Origin: an uncultured Eggerthella sp.
Lineage (GTDB): Bacteria; Actinomycetota; Coriobacteriia; Coriobacteriales; Eggerthellaceae
NCBI GenBank assembly: GCA_900548955.1
Contig: URMQ01000076.1
Span: 1-7,295, forward strand
DNA: 7,295 nt
Direction of reading: 5' to 3'
Of this stretch, positions 1-6,837 are shown piece after piece. Under the pieces are notes generated by a model that was not told where the DNA came from, ran no database searches, and saw only the letters and a program-made list of their open reading frames with translations. Within the stretch, counting starts at the first letter, position 1; each line of letters opens with the position of its first letter. Position numbers and translations under genes: made by a program.

Positions 1-672
1 GCGCGTGATCGTTTCATTTTAGGAAAAGGCCATGCGGCTCCCGCGCTGTATGCCACGCTTGCCGAAGCGGGTTATTTCCCGAAAGAAGAGCTTAAAACTC
101 TTCGTAAGTTAGGAACGCGCTTGCAAGGTCATCCTGATTCAAATTTATTGCCTTGTGTTGAAGTTTCTACGGGTTCTCTTGGTCAGGGTCTTTCTATTGG
201 TGCTGGTTTAGCGGCAGGTTTGAAGCTTGATGAAAAGACGAATCGCGTATTTGTTTTGATGGGTGATGGCGAATGTCAGGAAGGTCAGGTTTGGGAAGCG
301 GCAACGTTTGCTGCGTTTAAGAACCTCGGTAACCTGATTGCTATTGTTGACATTAATGGTTTGCAGATTGATGGTCGTGTTGAACAGGTTTGCGCTTCAG
401 GCAACCTAAAAGATAAATTCGCTGCTTTTGGTTGGGAAACCTATGAAGTAGATGGTCATGATATGGATGCCTTAATTGAATTACTTTCTAGCCTAAAGGC
501 ATCGGATACTAATCAACCGAAGTTAGTAGTTGCTCATACCGTGAAGGGTAAGGGCGTTTCCTTTATGGAAGACCAGGCTGGTTGGCATGGTAAGGCTCCT
601 AACGATGAAGAGACCAAGATCGCTCTGGCTGAATTAGAAGAACAGCGCGTTTGTTTGAATGGAGTGAAGTAA
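1..672 (+). CDS. Transketolase, N-terminal (ThDP-binding) subunit, 5'-truncated by the window edge
   Basis: This is the thiamine diphosphate pyrophosphate-binding half of a split transketolase, which moves two-carbon ketol units between sugar phosphates in the cytoplasmic non-oxidative pentose phosphate pathway. The frame is open from base 1 with no stop, giving 223 visible codons. Subunits of this type are usually about 270-280 residues, so roughly 50 N-terminal codons lie outside the window. An ATG-free frame begins mid-domain with the conserved GKGHAAPALY stretch, so the annotated start must be upstream of base 1; no internal start should be used. Visible motifs are GSLGQG (176-193), the ThDP/Mg motif GDGECQEG around fragment residue 88 followed by DINGLQIDG, and HTVKGKG near the C-terminus. 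The partner subunit follows after a single base, so the two are certainly co-transcribed and probably translationally coupled. A specialised sugar-phosphate transketolase, such as an apulose-phosphate enzyme, cannot be excluded by sequence alone. Confidence 0.95.
   Translation, partial: ARDRFILGKGHAAPALYATLAEAGYFPKEELKTLRKLGTRLQGHPDSNLLPCVEVSTGSLGQGLSIGAGLAAGLKLDEKTNRVFVLMGDGECQEGQVWEAATFAAFKNLGNLIAIVDINGLQIDGRVEQVCASGNLKDKFAAFGWETYEVDGHDMDALIELLSSLKASDTNQPKLVVAHTVKGKGVSFMEDQAGWHGKAPNDEETKIALAELEEQRVCLNGVK
661..664 (+). promoter_or_regulatory. Ribosome binding site for the transketolase C-terminal subunit
   Basis: GGAG lies inside the last codons of the upstream subunit, 9 bases before the GTG at 674. 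It supports that non-ATG start and suggests translation coupled across the 1-base gap. Confidence 0.6.
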
Positions 673-673
673 C

Positions 674-1654
674 GTGGTTAAGCTTGCTAGTCCTGAACAG
701 GCACAAGAAAAGAAGGCAACTCGCGCTGCTTATGGCACTACGTTAGCTCAGCTTGCCGAAGAAGGTATGAAGGTAGTTGCGGTAGATGCTGACTTAACGG
801 GATCTACTACAACAAAGAAATTTGCTCAAGCTCGCCCCGAAAACGAAGATCGTCTGTTTAATGTGGGTATTGCCGAACAGAACATGGTCGGGGTAGCAGC
901 AGGTCTTTCTTTAGCGGGAAATGTTGCTTTTACCGGTTCCTTTGCGGTATTTGGAACAGGCCGTGCCTATGACCAAATTCGCAATACGGTTTGTTATTCA
1001 AACTTAAATGTAAAAATTGCTCCTACGCATGCTGGTATTTCGGTAGGTCCTGATGGTGGATCTCACCAAATGCTTGAAGATATTTCTCTTATGCGTGGGC
1101 TTCCTAATATGAGGGTGTTAGTTCCTGCAGATTACTCTGCATGCTGCGCTGCTCTTCGTCTTGCTGCTCAAACTCCAGGTCCGGTGTATATTCGTATGGG
1201 TCGCGCTAGCGTGCCTGCGGTATATGCTCCTGATGTTGAATTGGAAATGGGTAAAGCATACGTCCTTCGTGAAGGAAGCGATGTAACTATCATTGCTTGC
1301 GGTGTTGAAATTGACCAGGCAATGAAAGCTGCTGATATGCTTGCTGAACAGGGAATTTCCGCTGAAGTTATTGATGCGTTCTGCGTAAAGCCTCTTGATG
1401 CAGAAACTATCATGAATTCTCTTGCTAAGACGGGCTGCGGCGTTGTTGCTGAAGAGCATTCAGTTTATGGTGGTTTGTGTTCTGCGGTAAGCGAAGTGGT
1501 GGCTGAACAGCATCCATATCCTTTGCAATTTGTGGCTATGCGCGATCGTTTTGGTAAGTCGGGAGAATTTGAAGAATTGTTGCATTACTTTGAACTTGAT
1601 GCTGAAGCGATTGTACAAGCTGTGAAGAAGGTTCGTAGTCGCGTACAGGACTGA
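674..1654 (+). CDS. Transketolase, C-terminal (pyrimidine-binding) subunit
   Basis: This 326-residue protein is the second half of the split transketolase; it supplies the pyrimidine-binding and C-terminal domains that complete the active site with the upstream subunit. The pyrimidine domain spans about residues 15-180 and has the GIAEQNM motif with the conserved catalytic Glu at E68, which activates ThDP. It also contains GSFAVFGTGRAYDQIR (88-103) and the THAGISVGPDGGSHQMLEDI region (118-137) with likely substrate- and cofactor-contacting histidines H119 and H131. The C-terminal transketolase domain runs from about 195 to 315 and ends in DRFGKSGEFEELL, typical of this subunit. Length is normal. 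The GTG start is chosen because GGAG sits 9 bases upstream and it follows the previous stop by one base. A related E1 or DXS-like enzyme is less likely because the paired subunits and the HAGISVGPDGGSHQ signature fit split transketolase. Confidence 0.95.
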   Translation: MVKLASPEQAQEKKATRAAYGTTLAQLAEEGMKVVAVDADLTGSTTTKKFAQARPENEDRLFNVGIAEQNMVGVAAGLSLAGNVAFTGSFAVFGTGRAYDQIRNTVCYSNLNVKIAPTHAGISVGPDGGSHQMLEDISLMRGLPNMRVLVPADYSACCAALRLAAQTPGPVYIRMGRASVPAVYAPDVELEMGKAYVLREGSDVTIIACGVEIDQAMKAADMLAEQGISAEVIDAFCVKPLDAETIMNSLAKTGCGVVAEEHSVYGGLCSAVSEVVAEQHPYPLQFVAMRDRFGKSGEFEELLHYFELDAEAIVQAVKKVRSRVQD

Positions 1655-1684
1655 TATACTCTATAAGGTCGCACAGGATCGATA
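1638..1684 (+). repeat. Imperfect direct repeat pair at the transketolase/ftsE junction
   Basis: The 19 bases at 1638-1656 (GTCGCGTACAGGACTGATA) recur in slightly shortened form at 1668-1684 (GTCGCACAGGATCGATA), offset by about 30 bases. The first copy covers the last codons and stop of the transketolase subunit, and the second lies in the intergenic leader. It looks like the decayed remains of a short tandem duplication, though chance is possible for so short a match. Confidence 0.35.
1652..1660 (+). promoter_or_regulatory. Candidate extended -10 promoter for ftsEX
   Basis: TGATATACT fits the extended -10 form TGnTATAMT, and its TGA doubles as the transketolase stop codon. A start of transcription near 1667 would leave a leader of about 38 bases before ftsE. 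The -35 position is weak (TTCGTA at 1632-1637 with a 17-base spacer, three of six consensus bases), which an extended -10 could tolerate. This is inference from sequence only. Confidence 0.35.
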
Positions 1685-1694
1685 ACACATGAAC

Positions 1695-1698
1695 GGAG
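1695..1698 (+). promoter_or_regulatory. Ribosome binding site for the ftsE GTG start
   Basis: GGAG ends 6 bases before the GTG at 1705 and favours that start. A second purine-rich site, GGGGGAAG at 1723-1730, precedes an in-frame ATG at 1732, so initiation at codon 10 is an alternative. Confidence 0.5.
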
Positions 1699-1704
1699 CA
1701 CACT

Positions 1705-2535
1705 GTGACGAATGATTTAAACGGGGGAAGTATGGGCAGACATGCTCAGCAGCCTCCCATTAATCAGGTAGCTTCTCAGCTTTCTGAGTCGCTTCCTATC
1801 GTAAACGTAGAGGATACTGCTCCTCAATATACGGGCAATCCCGTAATTACGTTTGAGCATGTAACTAAGGTATATGAAGCTCAGCCAAATAAACCAGCAT
1901 TAAACGATGTCTCACTTCACATTTATCCTGGTGAATTTGTTTTCCTGGTTGGTCATTCTGGTTCGGGCAAATCAACCTTTATTAATCTTCTTATCCGCCA
2001 AATCAAGCCTACTCATGGCAAGATTTATATTGCGGATGAAGATTTAACTGCTATGCGTAATTGGCGTGTACCGTATTTAAGGCGCAACATCGGCTGCGTA
2101 TTCCAGGACTTTAAGCTTTTACCTAATAAGACTGTTTTTGAAAACGTTGCCTTTGCACTTGAGGTAATTGGCAAGTCTCGCCACGTTATTCGCACTCAGG
2201 TACCTGAGGTTTTGCGTCTTGTTGGCTTGCAGGACAAATTACAGAAGCGCCCTGATCAGCTTTCAGGTGGCGAACAGCAGCGTGTTTCTATTGCGCGCGC
2301 TATTGTAAATCGCCCTCCTTTGCTGGTTTGTGACGAACCAACGGGTAACCTTGACCCTCAAAATTCTCGCGGCATCATGGACTTGCTTGAACGTATTAAC
2401 CGTACGGGCACAACGGTTCTTGTTGCAACACATGACCGCGAAATGGTAGACAATATGCGTCGTCGCGTTATCGCGCTTGATCGTGGCATACTAACACGCG
2501 ACCAGGATAGGGGGGTGTACGGTTTCGATGTCTAG
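1705..2535 (+). CDS. ftsE: Cell division ATP-binding protein FtsE
   Basis: FtsE is the cytoplasmic ATPase of the FtsEX complex, an ABC-type mechanotransmitter that activates peptidoglycan hydrolases on the outer face of the membrane rather than transporting a solute. All ABC elements are present: Walker [10 protein letters not shown] at residues 83-91, Q-loop Q134 in FQDFKLLP, signature LSGGEQQR at 186-193, Walker B LLVCDEP at 206-212 with catalytic E211, D-loop at about 215-217, and H-loop H243 in ATHDRE. The FQDF-KLLP wording and the ftsX gene overlapping its 3' end make FtsE much likelier than a LolD or MacB type ATPase. The protein is 276 residues, against about 220-230 for most FtsE. The excess is a polar, Gln/Pro/Ser-rich N-terminal extension of about 46 residues before the usual first strand ([10 protein letters not shown]). 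GTG at 1705 has a good ribosome binding site; ATG at 1732 would shorten the extension by 9 residues but not remove it. Confidence 0.95.
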   Translation: MTNDLNGGSMGRHAQQPPINQVASQLSESLPIVNVEDTAPQYTGNPVITFEHVTKVYEAQPNKPALNDVSLHIYPGEFVFLVGHSGSGKSTFINLLIRQIKPTHGKIYIADEDLTAMRNWRVPYLRRNIGCVFQDFKLLPNKTVFENVAFALEVIGKSRHVIRTQVPEVLRLVGLQDKLQKRPDQLSGGEQQRVSIARAIVNRPPLLVCDEPTGNLDPQNSRGIMDLLERINRTGTTVLVATHDREMVDNMRRRVIALDRGILTRDQDRGVYGFDV

Positions 2536-3439
2536 TTTGTTTTACTTCTTCCGTGAATCCCTTACCGGTTTCACGCGCAATCTTTCAACTACGCTTGGTT
2601 CTATCATTACCATCTTTTTGTCGTTGCTTATTATCGGTATCTTCTGTATCGGCGGTGCTGTAGTAAACAACGTTGTAGCATCGGTTGAAAATCAGGTTTC
2701 TATTACTGCCTTTGTTGCTGATGAGGCATCTGAAGAAGATATACAACAGGTAATGGATCAGATTCAGGGTTATGCGGGCGTAGAAAGTGTTTCTTTTACC
2801 AATAAAGATCAAGCACTTGAAAACTTCCGCCATTCAACTTCGAATCCAGAAATTGTTGATCAGCTTGATGGTCAAAATCCTCTTCCTGCATCTATTGATA
2901 TTGAACTTGCCGAAGCGCAAAGCGTTACTGATGTAGCAAATCAGATTGTTAGTAATCAGGATTTTGTAGCAATTTGCGATAATCCAGATGATCCTTCTGA
3001 TTCACTTAACTATGGCCAAAAGACAGTAGATAAGCTGTTCTCGCTTACTAATGCAATTCGTATCGCGGGCGTTGCTCTAATTGCTTTGCTTATCGTTATT
3101 GCCTTTATCTTTATCAATAACACCATTCGTTTGGCTATTCTTGCTCGTAGACGAGAAATCGCTATCATGCGCTTGGTTGGTGCCTCTAATGGCTTTATTC
3201 GTGGCCCCTTCTTGGCTGAAGGTTCGCTTCACGCTATTATTGGCTCTCTGTTAGCTATTGGGGTTTTAGAAATTGCCCGCAATTTTGTTCTCCCACAAAT
3301 GTCTTCTGCATTGCCATGGCTACCTTTATCGGTTGACCTTTCCATGTTTCTTATCATTTATGCAGCATTAATTATTGCTGGTTTGGTGATTGGTCTTTTG
3401 GGATCTGCATTCGCAATGCGTCGCTACTTGAAGGTATAA
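2528..3439 (+). CDS. ftsX: Cell division protein FtsX, permease-like subunit
   Basis: FtsX is the membrane partner of FtsE; its extracellular loop contacts peptidoglycan hydrolases or their adaptors, and ATP binding by FtsE changes its shape to switch them on. The 303-residue protein has the family topology: a short cytoplasmic N-terminus ([12 protein letters not shown]), a first membrane helix at about 25-49, an extracellular domain at about 50-175, then three helices at about 176-198, 231-250 and 271-296. The conserved cytoplasmic stretch between helices 2 and 3, [14 protein letters not shown] (207-220), is the FtsX-type coupling region. The protein ends in a basic RRYLKV tail. Length matches Gram-positive FtsX. 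It starts with ATG inside the ftsE 3' end, overlapping it by 8 bases, which implies translational coupling. A purine-rich AGGGGGG lies about 12 bases upstream. Which hydrolase it controls cannot be read here, since no hydrolase gene is in the window. Confidence 0.95.
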   Translation: MSSLFYFFRESLTGFTRNLSTTLGSIITIFLSLLIIGIFCIGGAVVNNVVASVENQVSITAFVADEASEEDIQQVMDQIQGYAGVESVSFTNKDQALENFRHSTSNPEIVDQLDGQNPLPASIDIELAEAQSVTDVANQIVSNQDFVAICDNPDDPSDSLNYGQKTVDKLFSLTNAIRIAGVALIALLIVIAFIFINNTIRLAILARRREIAIMRLVGASNGFIRGPFLAEGSLHAIIGSLLAIGVLEIARNFVLPQMSSALPWLPLSVDLSMFLIIYAALIIAGLVIGLLGSAFAMRRYLKV

Positions 3440-3440
3440 T
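3435..3440 (+). promoter_or_regulatory. Possible -10 element ahead of the S41 protease gene
   Basis: A perfect TATAAT overlaps the ftsX stop codon. No good -35 is seen at a 16-18 base spacer (TTCGCA at 3410-3415 matches four of six but at 19 bases). Transcription would begin near 3447, about 33 bases before the protease start. The hexamer is also simply what codon GTA, TAA and a T give, so chance is a real alternative. Confidence 0.2.
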
Positions 3441-3471
3441 TATCTTTAAGTTTTTAAGGAAGTAGAATCGT

Positions 3472-3476
3472 AGGAA
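3472..3476 (+). promoter_or_regulatory. Ribosome binding site deciding the TTG start of the S41 protease
   Basis: AGGAA lies 3 bases before TTG at 3480. An in-frame TAG at 3471-3473 bars any earlier start, so TTG 3480 is the first possible codon. The next in-frame candidate is GTG at 3540 (residue 21), which would remove the basic cytoplasmic stretch ahead of the membrane helix. A stronger AAGGAAG at 3456-3462 is too far away (17 bases) to serve this start well. Confidence 0.45.
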
Positions 3477-3479
3477 TCG

Positions 3480-4736
3480 TTGGATACGTTTAAGCAAACG
3501 GCTAAAGCGGCTTCTAAGAATAAGCACAATGCAAGCATCGTGAAAATTCTCGGTGCTTGCATTTTCGTATGTCTTGTCTTCTGTGCTGGCTTTTTAGTTC
3601 GTGGTAATACTGAGCTTTTGTCGGCTATGGGTTTAGCTTCGTTTGATGTTGATTCAGAAGTTAATCCCGGCATGACGGTATCGGGGGATACGTACAATTC
3701 TATTTCCGCTCGTGTGGCTGAAATAGAAGGTGTGCTGACTCAGTATGGTATGGAAGAATACGATCTGAATCAGGCAACCAGTAAAGTAATGGATGCCTAT
3801 TTGGGATCGGTCACAAATGATCCGTATTTGCACTATTACGACGAGCAAAGCTATCAGGCATATCTTTCTACTACTAAAAATCCTGAAGCAGGAATTGGGG
3901 TTTTGTTTGGGGAATCCGATGGCGAATGCTACGTGGCAGATGTGTTCGAATCATCTCCTGCTGCCGCTGCGGGTGTCCAGGTGGGTGATCACGTTCTATC
4001 TATTGATGGTGTATCTCAGGAAAAATGGACTGCCCCTGATGTATTGAATGCTCTTTCTCGTGAAGAAGGACAATCGGTATTTATTATCTGGAGCCACCCT
4101 TCCAATGATCCTGGTGAACAGGCAACAACCTATAGCACCTCGTTGACTTTTTCAAGCGATACTGAAGAAAATGTTTCCTACATTGTTCAAGATTCAGTAG
4201 CACATATTAAGGTTTCTCAGATAACATCTGATTCTGCAGCGTTGGTAGAAAATGCCATTAATGAAGCTATCAATGCTGGTGCTCATGCATTTGTTTTAGA
4301 TTTGAGAGACGTACCTGGTGGTTATTTAACCCAGGCAGTAGATATTTCTTCTTTGTTTATTCAAAGTGGTGAAGTGGTACAAATTGAAACAGTAGAAGGT
4401 ATCACCACTCGTAGTGCCGATGGCGCTAACATAACCAATGCTCCTTTGGTGGTATTGGTTAATGGTAGGACTTCAGGTTGCGCTGAAGTATTGGCGGCAG
4501 CTCTTCAGGAAACAGGAAGAGCTACGGTGGTAGGTACCACAACGCTTGGTAAAGGTAGCGTACAAATAATGGAACCACTTTCCTTTGGTGGTGCTATTCG
4601 ATATACCGCTGCCTATTATTTAACACCTAATGGTAGGCAGATTGATGGCAATGGTGTTTCTCCTGATGTTGAAGCAAATGATGTTGAAACACAGGAAAGC
4701 GTTGCTATTGATGTGGCACGATCGCTTGTGGGTTAA
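3480..4736 (+). CDS. Membrane-anchored PDZ/S41 C-terminal processing protease homologue, nucleophile position altered
   Basis: This 418-residue protein belongs to the S41A carboxyl-terminal processing protease family (CtpA/CtpB/Prc). Such proteases act outside the membrane on envelope proteins using a Ser-Lys dyad. From the TTG start there is a basic cytoplasmic stretch (1-20), one membrane helix (about 21-42, with Cys at 27, 31 and 35), a helical segment (about 72-130, with the usual DPYLHYYD), a PDZ domain (about 138-204, carboxylate loop GIGV at 138-141) and the S41 core (about 236-397, with LDLRDVPGG at 273-281 and LGKGSVQ at 356-362). K358 fits the general base. Normally a Ser lies exactly 25 residues before it in a SASASE-type motif; here that position is G333 within TSGCAE, with S332 before and C334 after. 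From the Glu of that motif (E336) to the Lys the spacing is canonical. E344 replaces the Asp found there in E. coli Tsp. It is therefore either an inactive pseudoprotease or one with a shifted nucleophile. It follows ftsX and precedes rnr. Confidence 0.9.
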   Translation: MDTFKQTAKAASKNKHNASIVKILGACIFVCLVFCAGFLVRGNTELLSAMGLASFDVDSEVNPGMTVSGDTYNSISARVAEIEGVLTQYGMEEYDLNQATSKVMDAYLGSVTNDPYLHYYDEQSYQAYLSTTKNPEAGIGVLFGESDGECYVADVFESSPAAAAGVQVGDHVLSIDGVSQEKWTAPDVLNALSREEGQSVFIIWSHPSNDPGEQATTYSTSLTFSSDTEENVSYIVQDSVAHIKVSQITSDSAALVENAINEAINAGAHAFVLDLRDVPGGYLTQAVDISSLFIQSGEVVQIETVEGITTRSADGANITNAPLVVLVNGRTSGCAEVLAAALQETGRATVVGTTTLGKGSVQIMEPLSFGGAIRYTAAYYLTPNGRQIDGNGVSPDVEANDVETQESVAIDVARSLVG

Positions 4737-4749
4737 GGATGGTTAGGGT

Positions 4750-6837
4750 ATGGCACGACGTAGTTCTAAAGCTCGTCGCCGGCCAAAGGCTCGACCTCAA
4801 GGTGTTCTTGAATTAAATGCGCAAGGCTTTGGTTTTGTTAAAACAGCCGAAGGGGAGTTTTTTATTCCTGCATCTAAGGTCAATGGTGCCTTTCCTGGTG
4901 ACTTAGTTGAGGTTTCTCGACTTTCGTCTTCCGATTCCCATAATTCACATACAACACCTTCTCGTAAGCCTACCGCCCGTGTTACTAAGGTGCTCATGCG
5001 CAGTCGCGATACCTTCATTGGGCGCTATGAAATAGCCGAACCCTTTGGCATTGTTGTGCCAGAAGATCCCGCTATCCACTACGACATTTTCACTTTGCGC
5101 AGAGATGCTCCTCATGTTAAAGAGGGTGACGTGGTAGAGGTTCAAATTCAGGAATTTCCTACGCGCTCTTCGGCAGCAACGGGCAGAGTGGTTCGCGTTT
5201 TAGGTTCTGAAGATGATGTTGATATAGCCATTGATCTTATTATTGCCGAACATCAATTCGAAACCGAATTTTCTGAAGGTGCTCTGAGGGAAGCTGAGCA
5301 GGTAACTCTTAATACCGATGAAGCTATAGTGCAAGGCTATCGTGATTTAACGAAAGAATTTGTTTTTACCATTGACCCTGTTGATGCCCGCGATTTTGAT
5401 GATGCGGTTTCTCTTGAATATGAAGGGGAAAATTATCGCCTCGGGGTGCATATTGCCGATGTTTCGCGATTTGTGCCGTTTGGAACTTCGTTAGATTTAG
5501 ATGCGCGTCGTCGTGCTACATCGGTATATTTGGTAGACCGTGTCCTGCCTATGTTGCCTGAGCAACTTAGCAATAATCTCTGTTCGTTGGTACCTGCCAA
5601 AAAGCGTTGCACGGTAAGCGTGGAGGCGGTTATTAATCCTCAAGGCAAAGTGCTTTCCTATGAGGTTTTTCCCTCGGTTATTAAGTCTTCAGCGCGTCTT
5701 TCTTATGATCAGGTTCAAGCTTTACTGGATACTCATAACAACAATGCTTCTTTAGATGAAATACAAAACGCTATGGAAGCCTGCGAAGTTCCCCATGGTT
5801 CTCTTTCGCTTACTGCAAAGGTTATAGAAAGCCTTGAGCCTCGTATTGTGGGACTAGATAAGTTAGCTAAAACGCTGTTTAACAACAGAAAAAAAGACGG
5901 CTGCATGGACTTTAACAGGGTTGAAGCAAAGGTACGCCTTGATGTAGATCAGCGCCCTGTAGAAATTTGTTACCGCAGAAAAACCGATGCAACAGAACTT
6001 ATTGAAGAAGTCATGATTTTGGCAAATCATTTAGTAGCGCAATGGCTTTTAGGAAAAAACTTACCCTGTGTATTTCGTGTTCATGACGTACCCGATGCAG
6101 AAGCGCTACGTTCGCTTTATGGTGTGCTCAGGGAATTTCCTTTGTTCAAAGATGTGGATAAGCGCTTGTTCTGCGATGGTAATCCACAAACGTTACAAGA
6201 TATATTGCATAGGGTAGAAGGTCATCCTTTGCAAGAGTTGGTAAATACACTTCTTTTGCGCGCTATGAAACGTGCGGTATATCGAGTAGATCAGGATTCT
6301 CATTACGGATTAGCGCTTGATACGTATTGTCATTTCACATCACCTATTCGACGTTATCCTGACCTTCTGGTTCATCGTATGATAAAGGAAGGATATTTCG
6401 GACGAAGCGAATCGTTTGAAGCTCAGAAAAACGCCCTTCCTTGGATGGCCGAGCATTCCTCTGAAATGGAGCGAAAAGCCGAAAAAGCAGCACGTCAGTC
6501 TCAGTTGGTAAAGATTGTTGAATATATGGAAGCCTTTGTTGGTTCTACCTTTGATGGGGTAATTTCGCAGGTTTCTACCTTCGGTGTTACGGTTCGCCTG
6601 GAAAATACCGCATTGGGTAACTTGCCAGTAGAAGAATTAGGGGATGAGTATTTCTCCTATGATCCTGCGCGTCATTTGTTGAGCGGTGTATCTACGGGAA
6701 GAGTCTATCGTCTTGGACAACGGCTGCGAGTAGTGCTGGTGGCGGCGTATCCACGAGGAAGACGCTTGTCTTTTAAATTGGCACCAGAAGAACATCATGA
6801 TTCTCGATTATCGTATGCTACGGATCGCTGGGTATAA
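4750..6837 (+). CDS. rnr: Ribonuclease R (RNB-family 3'-5' exoribonuclease)
   Basis: RNase R degrades structured RNA processively from the 3' end and works in mRNA decay, rRNA quality control and, with SmpB-tmRNA, removal of faulty messages. The 695-residue product has an Arg/Lys-rich start (residues 2-16), a first cold-shock domain (about 18-60, with GFGFVKT), a Ser/His-rich linker, a second cold-shock domain (about 88-150), the RNB catalytic domain (about 200-535) and an S1 domain (about 594-678). The four metal-binding aspartates are intact in DPVDARDFDDA: D209, D215, D217 and D218. HFTSPIRRYPD at 528-538 is the family signature. E. coli RNase R has a long Lys-rich C-terminal tail; this protein stops shortly after the S1 domain. 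RNase II is less likely given the two recognisable cold-shock domains and the sequence around the signature. ATG 4750 has AAGGA 10 bases upstream, overlapping the protease stop 13 bases away, so the two genes are probably co-transcribed. The gene ends in tandem stops TAA TAG. Confidence 0.96.
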   Translation: MARRSSKARRRPKARPQGVLELNAQGFGFVKTAEGEFFIPASKVNGAFPGDLVEVSRLSSSDSHNSHTTPSRKPTARVTKVLMRSRDTFIGRYEIAEPFGIVVPEDPAIHYDIFTLRRDAPHVKEGDVVEVQIQEFPTRSSAATGRVVRVLGSEDDVDIAIDLIIAEHQFETEFSEGALREAEQVTLNTDEAIVQGYRDLTKEFVFTIDPVDARDFDDAVSLEYEGENYRLGVHIADVSRFVPFGTSLDLDARRRATSVYLVDRVLPMLPEQLSNNLCSLVPAKKRCTVSVEAVINPQGKVLSYEVFPSVIKSSARLSYDQVQALLDTHNNNASLDEIQNAMEACEVPHGSLSLTAKVIESLEPRIVGLDKLAKTLFNNRKKDGCMDFNRVEAKVRLDVDQRPVEICYRRKTDATELIEEVMILANHLVAQWLLGKNLPCVFRVHDVPDAEALRSLYGVLREFPLFKDVDKRLFCDGNPQTLQDILHRVEGHPLQELVNTLLLRAMKRAVYRVDQDSHYGLALDTYCHFTSPIRRYPDLLVHRMIKEGYFGRSESFEAQKNALPWMAEHSSEMERKAEKAARQSQLVKIVEYMEAFVGSTFDGVISQVSTFGVTVRLENTALGNLPVEELGDEYFSYDPARHLLSGVSTGRVYRLGQRLRVVLVAAYPRGRRLSFKLAPEEHHDSRLSYATDRWV

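Noticed and set aside
1118..1459. Antisense open frames of 81 and 113 codons inside the transketolase C-terminal subunit gene
   Set aside because: They lie entirely opposite a well-conserved gene, have no family motifs and no visible ribosome binding site; they follow from the codon bias of the sense strand.
3333..3360. TTGACC with CATTTA inside ftsX as an internal promoter
   Set aside because: The -10 partner matches poorly, and the better TATCAT is only 13 bases away, outside the workable spacer range.
3444..3459. Possible terminator hairpin between ftsX and the protease gene (CTTTAA / TTAAGG)
   Set aside because: The stem is short, AT-rich and imperfect, with no following T-run; far too weak for an intrinsic terminator.
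3546..3590. Lipoprotein signal in the S41 protease (LGAC at residues 24-27 or LVFC at 32-35)
   Set aside because: LGAC has no preceding hydrophobic stretch, and LVFC has Phe at the -1 position, which signal peptidase II does not accept. A plain membrane anchor fits better.
3446..3848. Antisense open frames opposite the 5' part of the S41 protease gene, and a + strand frame at 3793-4047
   Set aside because: Out-of-frame shadows of a gene whose domains are intact and continuous; no independent support.
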